From Actinoallomurus soli (GTDB lineage: Bacteria > Actinomycetota > Actinomycetes > Streptosporangiales > Streptosporangiaceae): a DNA stretch of 64,000 nt. This document shows, in pieces, positions 11,232-20,597 of this stretch (the stretch's first letter is position 1; each line of letters opens with the position of its first letter). Both the position numbers and the translations under genes were made by a program. Below the pieces are notes generated by a model. It ran no database searches, was not told where the DNA came from, and was given only the letters and a program-made list of their open reading frames with translations. The stretch is taken from contig NZ_JAMXMV010000001.1 of assembly GCF_024055715.1 (NCBI RefSeq), positions 1,233,376-1,297,375 on the forward strand, given 5' to 3'.

Positions 11232-13628
11232 TCAGCTGCGCGTCCATTTCTGGTTGCTGCCGCCGTTGCAGGTCCAGATCTCCACGGCCGTACCGTTGGC
11301 GGTGCCGTTGCCGGTGACGTCGAGGCACAGCCCCGACTCGGTGCCGACCACGGTGCCGTCGGAGTTCAGCCGCCACTGCTGGTTGGTCCCGCCGTTGCAG
11401 GTCCAGATCTCCACGCGGGTGCCGGCGGCCGTGGCGTGATTCGGCACGTCCAGGCACTTGGCGCCGCCGTACACGGTCAGCTGACCGCCCGAGGTCAGGG
11501 TCCACTGCTGGCCGGCGCCGCCGTTGCAGTCCCAGATCTGCAGGTACGTGCCGTCGGTCTGGGTGCCGTTCGGCACGTCCAGGCAGCGGTTGGAGGCCGC
11601 CCCGCGCAGCACCCCCGTGGAGCCGGAGGTCCCCCCGCCGGACTGGGTGCCCGCGTTCGCGATCACGGTTTGCGCGCCGGAGGGCCAGCTGCCGTTGCTC
11701 ACCTGGACGTTCCCGCTGACCGTGTTGCCGCGGTCGCCGTTCACGATGTTGGTGCCGCCGTTGCTGTACCAGTTGTTGGTCAGGGTGAGCGTGCCGGTGT
11801 TGTTGTTGGCGTTGGCGTTCATCGTGGCCCAGGTGCCGCCGATGCCGGAGAACACATTGTTCGTCGCGGTGAAGTAGCGCGAGCCCTCGTCGAAGTACAG
11901 GCCGAAGTAGCCGTTGGTCCGCAGGCAGTAGTTGCCGCTGATTCGCCCGTTCGGGTTCGCCGACAATGTGTAGATGCATCCGCCGTCGTTCATCTGCTGC
12001 ATGACGTCGTGCACGTAGTTGTCGGTGATCTGGTAGTTCGACGCGGTCGTGGCCGTGCTGTAGCGCGGCTGGTAGTTGTACAGGCCGCGGTTCGCGTAGT
12101 CGTTGCTGCCCCCGGCGTCGTTCGCGCCCCAGCCGTACCCGACCGTGATGCCGGAGTAGGGCATGTTGTAGACCTCGTTGTGGGAGATCGTGGCGTTGGT
12201 GACATAGGTCGGCAGGAACGAGCTGATGCCGCGGTAGTCCAGGCCGATGTCGTGCACCGTGTTGTAGCTGATCGTGATGTCGCGGTTCGTCATCCGTGAG
12301 TCGCTGGGGTGGTGCGCGTCGGCCTGCACGCCGCCGGCCACGATGGCGCCGGCCGCGTCACCGGTGAACGTCGACTTGGTGACGGTGATGGAGGCGGCGC
12401 CCAGGCCGACGCCGCTGGCGTGGGCGTTCGCGTCGTTGCCGATGCCCACCGCGGTCTGGCCGAGATTGACGAACTGGTCGCCGGTGAACGTGATGTTGTT
12501 GGCGGCCGAGACCTGGACGGCGGCGGGCATCTGGCTCCAGTGCGGCCGGACGGCCTCGAACTGGGTGCAGCCGGAGTTGCAGGACCCGAACGACGGCCAG
12601 GACTGGTTACCGGAGATGTACGCGCCCGTCTGCTGGTCCGCGTACCCCTGGTTGCTGCTGGGGCCGAGCCAGCTCGTCCCGGTGAAGGAGATGCCGGAGA
12701 AGGAGATGTTGTGGGCCGGGGCGTCGTAGGTGCCGCCGACGTCCACCAGGGACTGGACCACGGGCAGTTCGACGTCGGCGCTGCTCATGCTCTGCCCGGA
12801 CCGGGGGATGTAGTAGAGCGTGCCGGTGCCGGTGTCGAGGTACCACTCGCCGGGGGAGTCGAGGAACTCGTAGGCGTTCTCCAGGTACATCGGCCCCGCG
12901 CGGAACGGGCTGGCGAAGGTGTCGTAGCCGAAGGAGTTGTTGTTCCAGGCGGGCTGCTGCATCGTGAGGAAGTTCCCGCTGATGCTCTGCACCGGTGCGT
13001 ACCGGTCGGTGAAGGAGTTGACGACCTCCACCTCGACGCGGTTCTGGTTCGCCAGGTTGTTCAGGTAGCCGAGGGCGCTGTTGCTGAACCGCAGGCCGCT
13101 GCCGGTGGCGGTGAAGTCGGAGCGGTTCACCTGGGTGCGGGCCCGTGTGGCCTCGACCCCGTCGACGTAGAGCTGCCGGGTGTCGATCCCGGTGCCGACG
13201 GAGGCCTTCCAGATGTTCTTGGACGAGTCGGCGACGCTCCATCCGGTGACCGCCTTGGCCCCGGTGATCACCGGGTGCGCCCCGGGGGCCGCCTGCCAGA
13301 TGACGTTGTGACCGTTCGTGCCGGAGTCGGCGGAGGTGAACCTCAGCGGAGCGGTCTGCCGGTAGACGCCGTCGGCCAGCTGGACGATGACGTCACCGGA
13401 CATCGATCCGGTCAGCGAACGCACCGCCGCCTGCGCGCCTGCCAGGGAACACGGCTGCGCGGCGGTACAGGCGCTTCCGCCGCCCGACGGCGAGGCGTAG
13501 ATCGTCGAGGTGGCCGCCGATGCGGGGGCCACCGGAGAGATCAGGGCGAATGCCGCGGTCAGTCCGACGGCGGCGGCTCTGGCCGCGGCCGCGGGGCGGC
13601 GGCGGCCGGACGGGAGTGAGGAAGACAT
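11232..13628 (-). CDS. Secreted right-handed beta-helix protein with CBM13
   Basis: The 798-residue protein has a signal peptide ending PASA-AT, then IYASPSGGGSACT and PCSLAGAQAAVRSL, the usual start of actinobacterial parallel beta-helix carbohydrate-active proteins. Many NNxF/NxV strand repeats run from about residue 280 to 650 (ISHNEVYN, ITDNYVHD, ISGNYC). The C-terminal 130 residues are a CBM13 with three CLDV/NQQW repeats. The fold resembles GH120, GH141 and pectate-lyase-like enzymes; I cannot assign a family or catalytic residues. It heads the operon with GH59, with operators on both sides of its promoter, so it probably acts on the same pectin or arabinogalactan material. Confidence 0.7.
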   Translation of the reverse strand: MSSSLPSGRRRPAAAARAAAVGLTAAFALISPVAPASAATSTIYASPSGGGSACTAAQPCSLAGAQAAVRSLTGSMSGDVIVQLADGVYRQTAPLRFTSADSGTNGHNVIWQAAPGAHPVITGAKAVTGWSVADSSKNIWKASVGTGIDTRQLYVDGVEATRARTQVNRSDFTATGSGLRFSNSALGYLNNLANQNRVEVEVVNSFTDRYAPVQSISGNFLTMQQPAWNNNSFGYDTFASPFRAGPMYLENAYEFLDSPGEWYLDTGTGTLYYIPRSGQSMSSADVELPVVQSLVDVGGTYDAPAHNISFSGISFTGTSWLGPSSNQGYADQQTGAYISGNQSWPSFGSCNSGCTQFEAVRPHWSQMPAAVQVSAANNITFTGDQFVNLGQTAVGIGNDANAHASGVGLGAASITVTKSTFTGDAAGAIVAGGVQADAHHPSDSRMTNRDITISYNTVHDIGLDYRGISSFLPTYVTNATISHNEVYNMPYSGITVGYGWGANDAGGSNDYANRGLYNYQPRYSTATTASNYQITDNYVHDVMQQMNDGGCIYTLSANPNGRISGNYCLRTNGYFGLYFDEGSRYFTATNNVFSGIGGTWATMNANANNNTGTLTLTNNWYSNGGTNIVNGDRGNTVSGNVQVSNGSWPSGAQTVIANAGTQSGGGTSGSTGVLRGAASNRCLDVPNGTQTDGTYLQIWDCNGGAGQQWTLTSGGQLTVYGGAKCLDVPNHATAAGTRVEIWTCNGGTNQQWRLNSDGTVVGTESGLCLDVTGNGTANGTAVEIWTCNGGSNQKWTRS

Positions 13629-13687
13629 GACGCGATGCCTCTCGCAACGGGGACGGCATCGCCGGTGGCCGTCGGACGTCGGCCTGG

Positions 13688-13780
13688 CGAATCGATTCGC
13701 TTACCGCCCGGTTCGAGCGGATGGTACGACCGGTGATCAAGCCGGTCAACGCCTTTCACAGCGCCTTTCGAACCGGTTCG
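13688..13780 (-). promoter_or_regulatory. Promoter flanked by two LacI-type operators
   Basis: On the minus strand TTGACC (13749-13744), a 17-bp spacer and TACCAT (13726-13721) form a promoter for the beta-helix/GH59 operon. Perfect palindromes lie on both sides: CGAACCGGTTCG upstream (13769-13780) and CGAATCGATTCG downstream (13688-13699). They are 81 bp apart centre to centre, a spacing compatible with repression by looping. A further half site GGTTCG lies at about 13710. Confidence 0.72.
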
Positions 13781-13858
13781 TTCACGACGCAGATCGCCCG
13801 TGCCGCGACGGCCGCTCTCCCCGTACGCCGCGGGATCGGGGCGGGGAGCACCGGGCGC

Positions 13859-14875
13859 TCAGCGTGGCGCGGGCGCCGGTCCGGTGCTGTTCCGCAGTGA
13901 GATCGGCGGAACGAACAGGTGCTGCCTGGGCGGTGCGTCCGGCTCGGCGATGCGCTCGACGAGGAAGTCGACGGCGGCCGCACCCATGTCCGCCGCGGGC
14001 ACGTCGGCGGCGGTGAGCTGAGGATGGAACTGCTCGGCCCAGTACCGCGCGGCGACGCCGGCGACGGAGAACCCGGCCGGGATGTCCCGCCCGGCGTTCT
14101 CGAGCGCCCGCTGGACGCCGGGCAGGGCCGCCTCGTTGATCGTCGTGATCGCGGTGACCTCGGGACGGGCGCGAAGGATCTCCTGGACGCATGCCTCGCC
14201 GGCCGGCGCGTCGTCGGCGCAGCAGGACTCCGCCCCTTCGACGCCGCGGCGCGCGACGGCACCGGCGAAGCCCTCGCGGGCCCGGTGCGCAGGGCCGTAG
14301 CCGGATGCGACGAGCTCGGCCGAGCGGTTGATCAGCGCGATGTGACGGTGCCCGAGGTCGGCCAGATGGTTCACGCACCGGTCGATGAGCGTCGCGTAGT
14401 CCAGGTCGATCCAGGACATTCCCTCCGGCCGGGCGGTGCGGCCGATGGTCACGAACGGCAGCCGTACATCCTGCAGCCGTCTGACTCGGGGATCGTCCAG
14501 GCGGATCTCCATGAGGATCACGCCGTCCACCCGGCGCCCGCCGACGATCCGTTCGAACGAACGGTCGTGGTCGTCGCCGGAGGGGGAGAGCAGCAGGTCG
14601 AGGTCGGCGCGGTCGGCGGCCTCCATGACCCCGGCGACGAAGTCCAGCTGCATCAACGTCAGCCGCCGCCGTGTCGGCGGAACGACCAGCCCGAGCGTCC
14701 GGGTACGCCCCTCCTTCAGCGCCCGCGCGGCGGCGTTCGGCTGATAGCCCAACTCGTCGATGACCGCCTGGATGCGCTGCCGGGTCGCCTCGGACACGGC
14801 ACGCTTGCCGCTGAGCGCGTACGACACGGTGCTGCGCGACACTCCGGAGCGGCGGGCGATCTCCCCGATGTTCAT
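13859..14875 (-). CDS. LacI-family transcriptional repressor of the CAZyme island
   Basis: The 338-residue protein begins MNIGEIARRSGVSRSTVSYA, the LacI helix-turn-helix, followed by the hinge helix (PNAAARALKEGRT) and a periplasmic-binding-protein-like effector domain with the typical GVIL and DxxxA features. It probably binds an oligosaccharide or pentose and releases the DNA when sugar is present. It is located between two operator-bearing operons, and its own upstream region carries related half sites, which supports local regulation and autoregulation. The CGAA/TTCG palindromes are the obvious candidate targets; binding is inferred from co-location. Confidence 0.88.
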   Translation of the reverse strand: MNIGEIARRSGVSRSTVSYALSGKRAVSEATRQRIQAVIDELGYQPNAAARALKEGRTRTLGLVVPPTRRRLTLMQLDFVAGVMEAADRADLDLLLSPSGDDHDRSFERIVGGRRVDGVILMEIRLDDPRVRRLQDVRLPFVTIGRTARPEGMSWIDLDYATLIDRCVNHLADLGHRHIALINRSAELVASGYGPAHRAREGFAGAVARRGVEGAESCCADDAPAGEACVQEILRARPEVTAITTINEAALPGVQRALENAGRDIPAGFSVAGVAARYWAEQFHPQLTAADVPAADMGAAAVDFLVERIAEPDAPPRQHLFVPPISLRNSTGPAPAPR

Positions 14876-14955
14876 CGAGCTCCTTCGCGCGCCGACACGG
14901 CCGGCGCGGGTCGTGCCAACCGGCCGGATGGTTCGACGGTGTGCGGATGACCGGT

Positions 14956-15011
14956 CGAATCGTTCCGCTTACATTCGACGAATTGTAGGCATCCCGCTTG
15001 TCGGCGAGCAA
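14956..15011 (-). promoter_or_regulatory. Putative autoregulated LacI promoter
   Basis: On the minus strand TTGCTC (15011-15006), 18 bp, then TACAAT (14987-14982). Immediately downstream lie ATTCG-T-CGAAT (14983-14973, read on the minus strand) and the degenerate palindrome CGGAACGATTCG (14967-14956). Both resemble the operators at the enzyme promoters. Confidence 0.55.
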
Positions 15012-15018
15012 CGTCGGC

Positions 15019-15205
15019 GGCGCTGCGTCGCAGTTGGCCATGTGTCTCGGCCGGCCGCGCGTCGCAGGTGACCGTGCGTCTTGGCCGGCGGTGCGTCGCG
15101 GTCGGCCGTGCGTCACGGTCGGCGGTGCGTGGCGGTCGGCGGTGCGTGGCGGTCGGCCGTGCGCCTCGAACGGCCATGCGCCTCGAACGGCCGTGCGTCA
15201 CGCCG
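15019..15205 (+). repeat. Eleven tandem 17-bp repeats
   Basis: Eleven consecutive 17-bp units in perfect register (15019, 15036, 15053 and so on to 15189) follow a consensus close to GGCCGTGCGTCGCGGTC. Units at 15121 and 15138 are identical. The array lies between the LacI promoter and the GH54 promoter. A 17-bp period does not keep a reading frame, so it is unlikely to be coding. No other gene is seen in the 14876-15476 gap. Confidence 0.85.
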
Positions 15206-15367
15206 GTCGGCTCTCGCCCGCCCACGCGCCGCCGGAGCGATCCCGTCTACGGGCCGGGCCGGTGAAAACCCGTGAAAGGCCGACCGGCGCCGAGCGCCGT
15301 GAACGGCTTCCCGACCAGGCCGAACTCGGCCCGCGTGCCGCGGTCGCCGGCGACCTGCGGTCGGGCG

Positions 15368-15421
15368 TTGACCTCCCCCGAAACCCGGTCATACCATCCC
15401 AGCGCCGATCGAATCGGTTCG
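15368..15421 (+). promoter_or_regulatory. Promoter and LacI-type operator of the GH54 gene
   Basis: TTGACC (15368-15373), 18 bp, TACCAT (15392-15397), then the near-palindrome CGAATCGGTTCG (15410-15421), which matches the 5.2 and 13.7 kb sites. The flanking ATCCCAGCG is also shared with the 5.2 kb promoter. Confidence 0.7.
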
Positions 15422-15476
15422 ACCACCATCGGCGGCGGACGGGATCGTCGCAGCCGCAGGATGACGGAGGTTCGTC

Positions 15477-17006
15477 ATGTTTCCAGCTCCCAAGGGCCGA
15501 CCCCGGGTGTGGCGGCTCCTCGCCGCCTGCCTGCTGGCCGTGGCGGCGGCCGTGCTCGCCCTCGGCACTCAGGCCGCCGTGAACACGGCCTCCGCGGCGT
15601 CGCTTCCGTGCGACATCTACGCGGCCGGGGGGACGCCCTGCATCGCCGCGCACAGCACGACGCGCGCGCTGTTCGCCTCCTACAGCGGCCCGCTGTACCA
15701 GGTGCAGCGCAAGTCCGACCAGAAGTACCTCGACATCGGCCTGCTGTCCGCGGGCGGGTCCGTGGACGCGGCCCCGCAGGTGTCGTTCTGCGCGGGCACG
15801 TCCTGCACGATCACGAAGATCTACGACCAGACCGCCAACCACAACGACCTGCCGATCTCCTCGGGCGGCTACTGGAAGGGCCCCGGCCCCAATGGCGCGG
15901 ACATCGGAGCGGACGCCATGGCGCTCCCGATCACGGTGGCCGGCCACCCGGCGTACGGGATCAAGTCCACGCCCGGGACCGGCTACCGCATCGACCACGC
16001 CAAGGGTGCGCCCACCGGTTCGCAGCCGGAGGGCATCTACATGGTGACCTCGTCGAACTACGTGAACCAGTGGTGCTGCTTCGACTACGGCAGCGGCGAG
16101 AACTCCCACACCGACACCGGCAACGCCACCATGAACGCGATCTACTGGGGGACCGCGTGCTGGTTCGGCGGATGCACCGGGAGCGGCCCGTGGGTGGAGG
16201 CCGACCTGGAGAACGGCATGTACCACACCGGAACCGGCTCCAACCACGACCCGAACAACAGCGGGGTGCACTTCCCCTTCGTCAGCGCATGGGAGAAGAA
16301 CAACGGCACGAGTAACTTCACGCTGAAATACGGCAACGCGACCAGTGGTGGTCTGACAACCCCGTACTCGGGCCCGCTGCCCAACGGGTACTCGCCGATG
16401 CGCACCGACAGCTCGATCCTGCTGGGCACCGGTGGTGACAACAGCGTCAGCGGTCAAGGTGAGTTCTTCGAGGGCGCCGTGACGTCCGGTTACCCGTCCG
16501 ACGCGACGGAGAACGCGGTGCAGGCGAGTATCACGGCCGCCGGGTACGGGTCCGGTGGCGGGAGCGGTGGTTCGTATCCGAGCGGTTATCACCCGTTGGT
16601 GGTCGGTAACAACGGCTTGTGCTTGGACGTGTACGGCAACACGAGTGCTGCGGGTGCGGCGATCGATCAGTGGTCCTGCAATGGGCAGGGCAATCAGCTG
16701 TTCCAGTTCGTGCCGGGGTCGAACGGTTATGGGGAGTTGCAGGCGCAGAGTTCCGGTCAGGTGGTCGGGGTTTCGGGTGGTTCGACGGCGCAGGGGACTC
16801 CGGACATCGTGCAGCAGGCGCGTAGTGGTGCGGCGAGCACGATGTGGAAGCCGGTTGCGCAGTCCGATGGTTCGTGGTCGTTCCAGAACAGCGGCAGCGG
16901 GCTGTGCCTGGACGTCTACGGTGCCGGCAGTAATCAGGGTCAGCAGTTGGACCAGTGGCCGTGCAAGAACGCCGCGGGCTCCAACCAGGACTTCACCCCA
17001 CGCTGA
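15477..17006 (+). CDS. Secreted GH54 alpha-L-arabinofuranosidase with CBM13 (first of three)
   Basis: The 509-residue protein has a signal peptide to about residue 41 and then LPCDIYAAGGTPCIAAHSTT, the opening of the AbfB (GH54) catalytic domain. A vicinal Cys pair (CCFDYG) and ADLENG, whose Glu245 matches the known GH54 nucleophile, are present; GGDN holds the probable acid Asp. Fungal GH54 enzymes end in CBM42; here the C-terminus is instead the shared CBM13 cassette. ATG 15477 is preceded by ACGGAGG. It removes arabinofuranosyl side chains from arabinan or arabinoxylan outside the cell. It is followed after 126 bp by a second GH54. Confidence 0.9.
   Translation: MFPAPKGRPRVWRLLAACLLAVAAAVLALGTQAAVNTASAASLPCDIYAAGGTPCIAAHSTTRALFASYSGPLYQVQRKSDQKYLDIGLLSAGGSVDAAPQVSFCAGTSCTITKIYDQTANHNDLPISSGGYWKGPGPNGADIGADAMALPITVAGHPAYGIKSTPGTGYRIDHAKGAPTGSQPEGIYMVTSSNYVNQWCCFDYGSGENSHTDTGNATMNAIYWGTACWFGGCTGSGPWVEADLENGMYHTGTGSNHDPNNSGVHFPFVSAWEKNNGTSNFTLKYGNATSGGLTTPYSGPLPNGYSPMRTDSSILLGTGGDNSVSGQGEFFEGAVTSGYPSDATENAVQASITAAGYGSGGGSGGSYPSGYHPLVVGNNGLCLDVYGNTSAAGAAIDQWSCNGQGNQLFQFVPGSNGYGELQAQSSGQVVGVSGGSTAQGTPDIVQQARSGAASTMWKPVAQSDGSWSFQNSGSGLCLDVYGAGSNQGQQLDQWPCKNAAGSNQDFTPR
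16579..17006 (+). repeat. CBM13 cassette, copy 2 of 4
   Basis: Near-identical to the copies at 6.7, 18.3 and 23.8 kb. With the 23.8 kb copy the similarity also extends upstream through the linker and the last GH54 codons (from about 16491) and about 25 bp past the stop codon. Confidence 0.85.
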
Positions 17007-17040
17007 GGATCCGGCCTGACCCGGAACCTCTGATCGCCGG

Positions 17041-17076
17041 CGGCGGGCATCGGCCTCTGTCTGGATGTCATCGGCG
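17041..17076 (+). pseudogene. Possible relic of a CBM13 repeat
   Basis: Between the first two GH54 genes one frame reads GLCLDVIGG, the signature of a CBM13 repeat, with no start or continuing frame. It could be what is left of a module lost in recombination between adjacent cassettes. It is very short, so chance similarity is possible. Confidence 0.3.
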
Positions 17077-17132
17077 GGAGATGAACAGATCGAGCGCGCA
17101 TGCCCGTCGCCGGCCACCCAAGGAGCAGAACA

Positions 17133-18692
17133 GTGCATATTTCATTCGTTCTCTTCACAGGCCGATGGGCGCACCGCCGGCGATCGCCGGCGTCTGTGGC
17201 CGCGCGTGTGGTGGCGGTGCTGGCCCTGCTGATCGGCGTCGCGTCGGCGTGGTCGGGGCCGGCGTCGGCGGCCGGCACCGGTCCCTGTGACATCTACGCC
17301 TCGGGCGGTACGCCGTGTATCGCGGCGCACAGCACGGTGCGCGCCTTGTACGGCTCCTACGATGGCAACCTGTACCAGGTGCGACGCTCGTCCGACAACA
17401 CGACCAGGAACATCGGCGTGCTGAGCACGGGCGGCCACGCGGACGCCGCGGCCCAGGACTCCTTCTGCGCCGGCACCACCTGCGTCATCACCGTCGTCTA
17501 CGACCAGTCCGGGCACGGCAACGATCTGTGGTACCAGGGGTCGAGCGTCGTGCCCGGATCGAGCCAGAGCAGCCCCGCGAAGGCGACGACGGAGTCGCTG
17601 ACGGTCGGCGGTGACAAGGCCTATTCGCTCTATATCAACCCCGGGAACAGCTACTGGAGGGACGGCCACCTGACAGGCGTCCCGACCGGCACCGCACCCG
17701 AGGGCATGTACATGGTGACCAGCGGCACGCACGTCAACGGGGGCTGCTGCTTCGACTACGGGAACAGCGAGACCGACAGAAAGGCCGACGCCGCCGGTGC
17801 GATGGACGCCATCAACTTCAGCACCTCGTGCTGGTTCGGCGGCTGTTCCGGTTCAGGGCCCTGGGTTCAGGCGGATCTGGAGTGGGGGCTCTACCCCGGA
17901 GGAAGCCAGTCCTGGAACTCGAATCAGCGGGCCTTCACCGACCGGTACGTCACGGCGATGCTGAAGAACAACGGCACCACACGGTTCGCGATCAAGGGTG
18001 CCAGTGCCCAGTCCGGCGGCCTCACCACACTGTGGGACGGTGGCCTGCCAAGCGGATACAACCCCATGAAGAAACAAGGCGCCATCGTTCTGGGCAGCGG
18101 CGGTGACTGCTGCAAGCCCGGTGGTGGAGCCAATCTCAGCGCCGGCACGTTCTACGAGGGCGCCATGGTCTCCGGTTATCCGTCCGACGCGACGGAGAAC
18201 GCGGTGCAGGCCAACCTCGTCGCCGCCGGTTATGGGTCGGGCGGCGGGAGCGGTGGTTCGTATCCGAGCGGTTATCACCCGTTGGTGGTCGGCAGCGATG
18301 GCTTGTGTCTGGACGTGTACGGCAACACGAGTGCTGCGGGTGCGGCGATCGATCAGTGGTCGTGTAACGGGCAGAGCAATCAGCTGTTCCAGTTCGTGCC
18401 GGGGTCGAACGGTTATGGGGAGTTGCAGGCGCAGAGTTCTGGTCAGGTGGTCGGGGTTTCGGGTGGTTCGACGGCGCAGGGGACTCCGGACATCGTGCAG
18501 CAGGCGCGTAGTGGTGCGGCGAGCACGATGTGGAAGCCGGTTGCGCAGTCCGATGGTTCGTGGTCGTTCCAGAACAGCGGCAGCGGGCTGTGCCTGGACG
18601 TCTATGGCGCCGGCAGTAATCAGGGTCAGCAGTTGGACCAGTGGCCGTGCAAGAACGCGGCCGGAAGCAACCAGGACTTCACCCCACGCTGA
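17133..18692 (+). CDS. Secreted GH54 alpha-L-arabinofuranosidase with CBM13 (second, variant)
   Basis: The 519-residue protein has a signal peptide ending PASA-AG, then PCDIYASGGTPCIAAHSTV and the vicinal Cys pair in CCFDYGN. The nucleophile motif reads ADLEWG: Glu250 is kept, but the Asn that follows it in the other copies is Trp. The acid region is GSGGDCCKPGGG, with an insertion compared with its neighbours. The CBM13 cassette follows. GTG 17133 is chosen because AAGGAG (17120-17125) is 7 bases upstream; ATG 17100 would add 11 residues before the signal peptide. It is probably cotranscribed with the first GH54 and may differ in specificity. Confidence 0.87.
   Translation: MHISFVLFTGRWAHRRRSPASVAARVVAVLALLIGVASAWSGPASAAGTGPCDIYASGGTPCIAAHSTVRALYGSYDGNLYQVRRSSDNTTRNIGVLSTGGHADAAAQDSFCAGTTCVITVVYDQSGHGNDLWYQGSSVVPGSSQSSPAKATTESLTVGGDKAYSLYINPGNSYWRDGHLTGVPTGTAPEGMYMVTSGTHVNGGCCFDYGNSETDRKADAAGAMDAINFSTSCWFGGCSGSGPWVQADLEWGLYPGGSQSWNSNQRAFTDRYVTAMLKNNGTTRFAIKGASAQSGGLTTLWDGGLPSGYNPMKKQGAIVLGSGGDCCKPGGGANLSAGTFYEGAMVSGYPSDATENAVQANLVAAGYGSGGGSGGSYPSGYHPLVVGSDGLCLDVYGNTSAAGAAIDQWSCNGQSNQLFQFVPGSNGYGELQAQSSGQVVGVSGGSTAQGTPDIVQQARSGAASTMWKPVAQSDGSWSFQNSGSGLCLDVYGAGSNQGQQLDQWPCKNAAGSNQDFTPR
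18265..18692 (+). repeat. CBM13 cassette, copy 3 of 4
   Basis: Near-identical to the copies at 6.7, 16.6 and 23.8 kb. Here the similarity stops at the stop codon. Confidence 0.85.
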
Positions 18693-18761
18693 GGGAATCA
18701 TTCGGGTACGCCGATGACGGCGGCCGGCCGAAGGCGGCGGACGCGGGGCGGCTGACCAGGA

Positions 18762-18800
18762 CGAGAGTCCTCGAGGTTCACCGAACGTCGAGGACTCTCG
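18762..18800 (+). terminator. Terminator-like hairpin after the GH54 pair
   Basis: A perfect 13-bp stem (arms 18762-18774 and 18788-18800, CGAGAGTCCTCGA type) has a 13-base loop that itself contains GTTC/GAAC. It ends the GH54 transcript about 70 bp after the stop codon. The remainder of the 18693-19072 gap holds only the next promoter. Confidence 0.7.
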
Positions 18801-18980
18801 AATACCGCCTTCCGGCGATGGCGAAGGACATCACCCGCCGTCACCGTCATACCCGGATCGGTGCGACGCGCGGCGCGTCCATTGCCGCGTCACTTTCATC
18901 TGTTTTCACGCGGACACCGGGATGGATCCGCCGCTGCCAGCGTCGCGACGATTCGCCGGCGCGCGCCGATATCAGGCGCC

Positions 18981-20476
<1,496 letters not shown>

Positions 20477-20501
20477 TCACCCGACCGCAGGCGCCGCCCA
20501 C

Positions 20502-20538
20502 GCCGGGCCGGACGTGTGCACGACGTGTCCGGCCCGGC
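20502..20538 (+). terminator. Terminator hairpin after GH10-CBM2
   Basis: A perfect 12-bp GC-rich stem (GCCGGGCCGGAC and its complement; arms 20502-20513 and 20527-20538) with a 13-base loop lies 25 bp after the stop codon. Confidence 0.7.
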
Positions 20539-20597
20539 CACTCGCTCCGCCGGCCGCATCACTTCGAAGTGCGCCCCCGCCGAAAGGTTCCCCCGTC

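Noticed and set aside
12309..13619. 436-residue plus-strand open frame opposite the beta-helix gene
   Set aside because: Composition is Gly/Val/Asp-rich without motifs, and the opposite strand has a signal peptide, beta-helix repeats and CBM13.
15198..17138. Long minus-strand open frame opposite the first GH54
   Set aside because: It is antisense to a well-supported secreted enzyme, has repeated low-complexity Arg/Val/Gly content and similar shadows occur opposite every cassette copy. High GC alone explains it.
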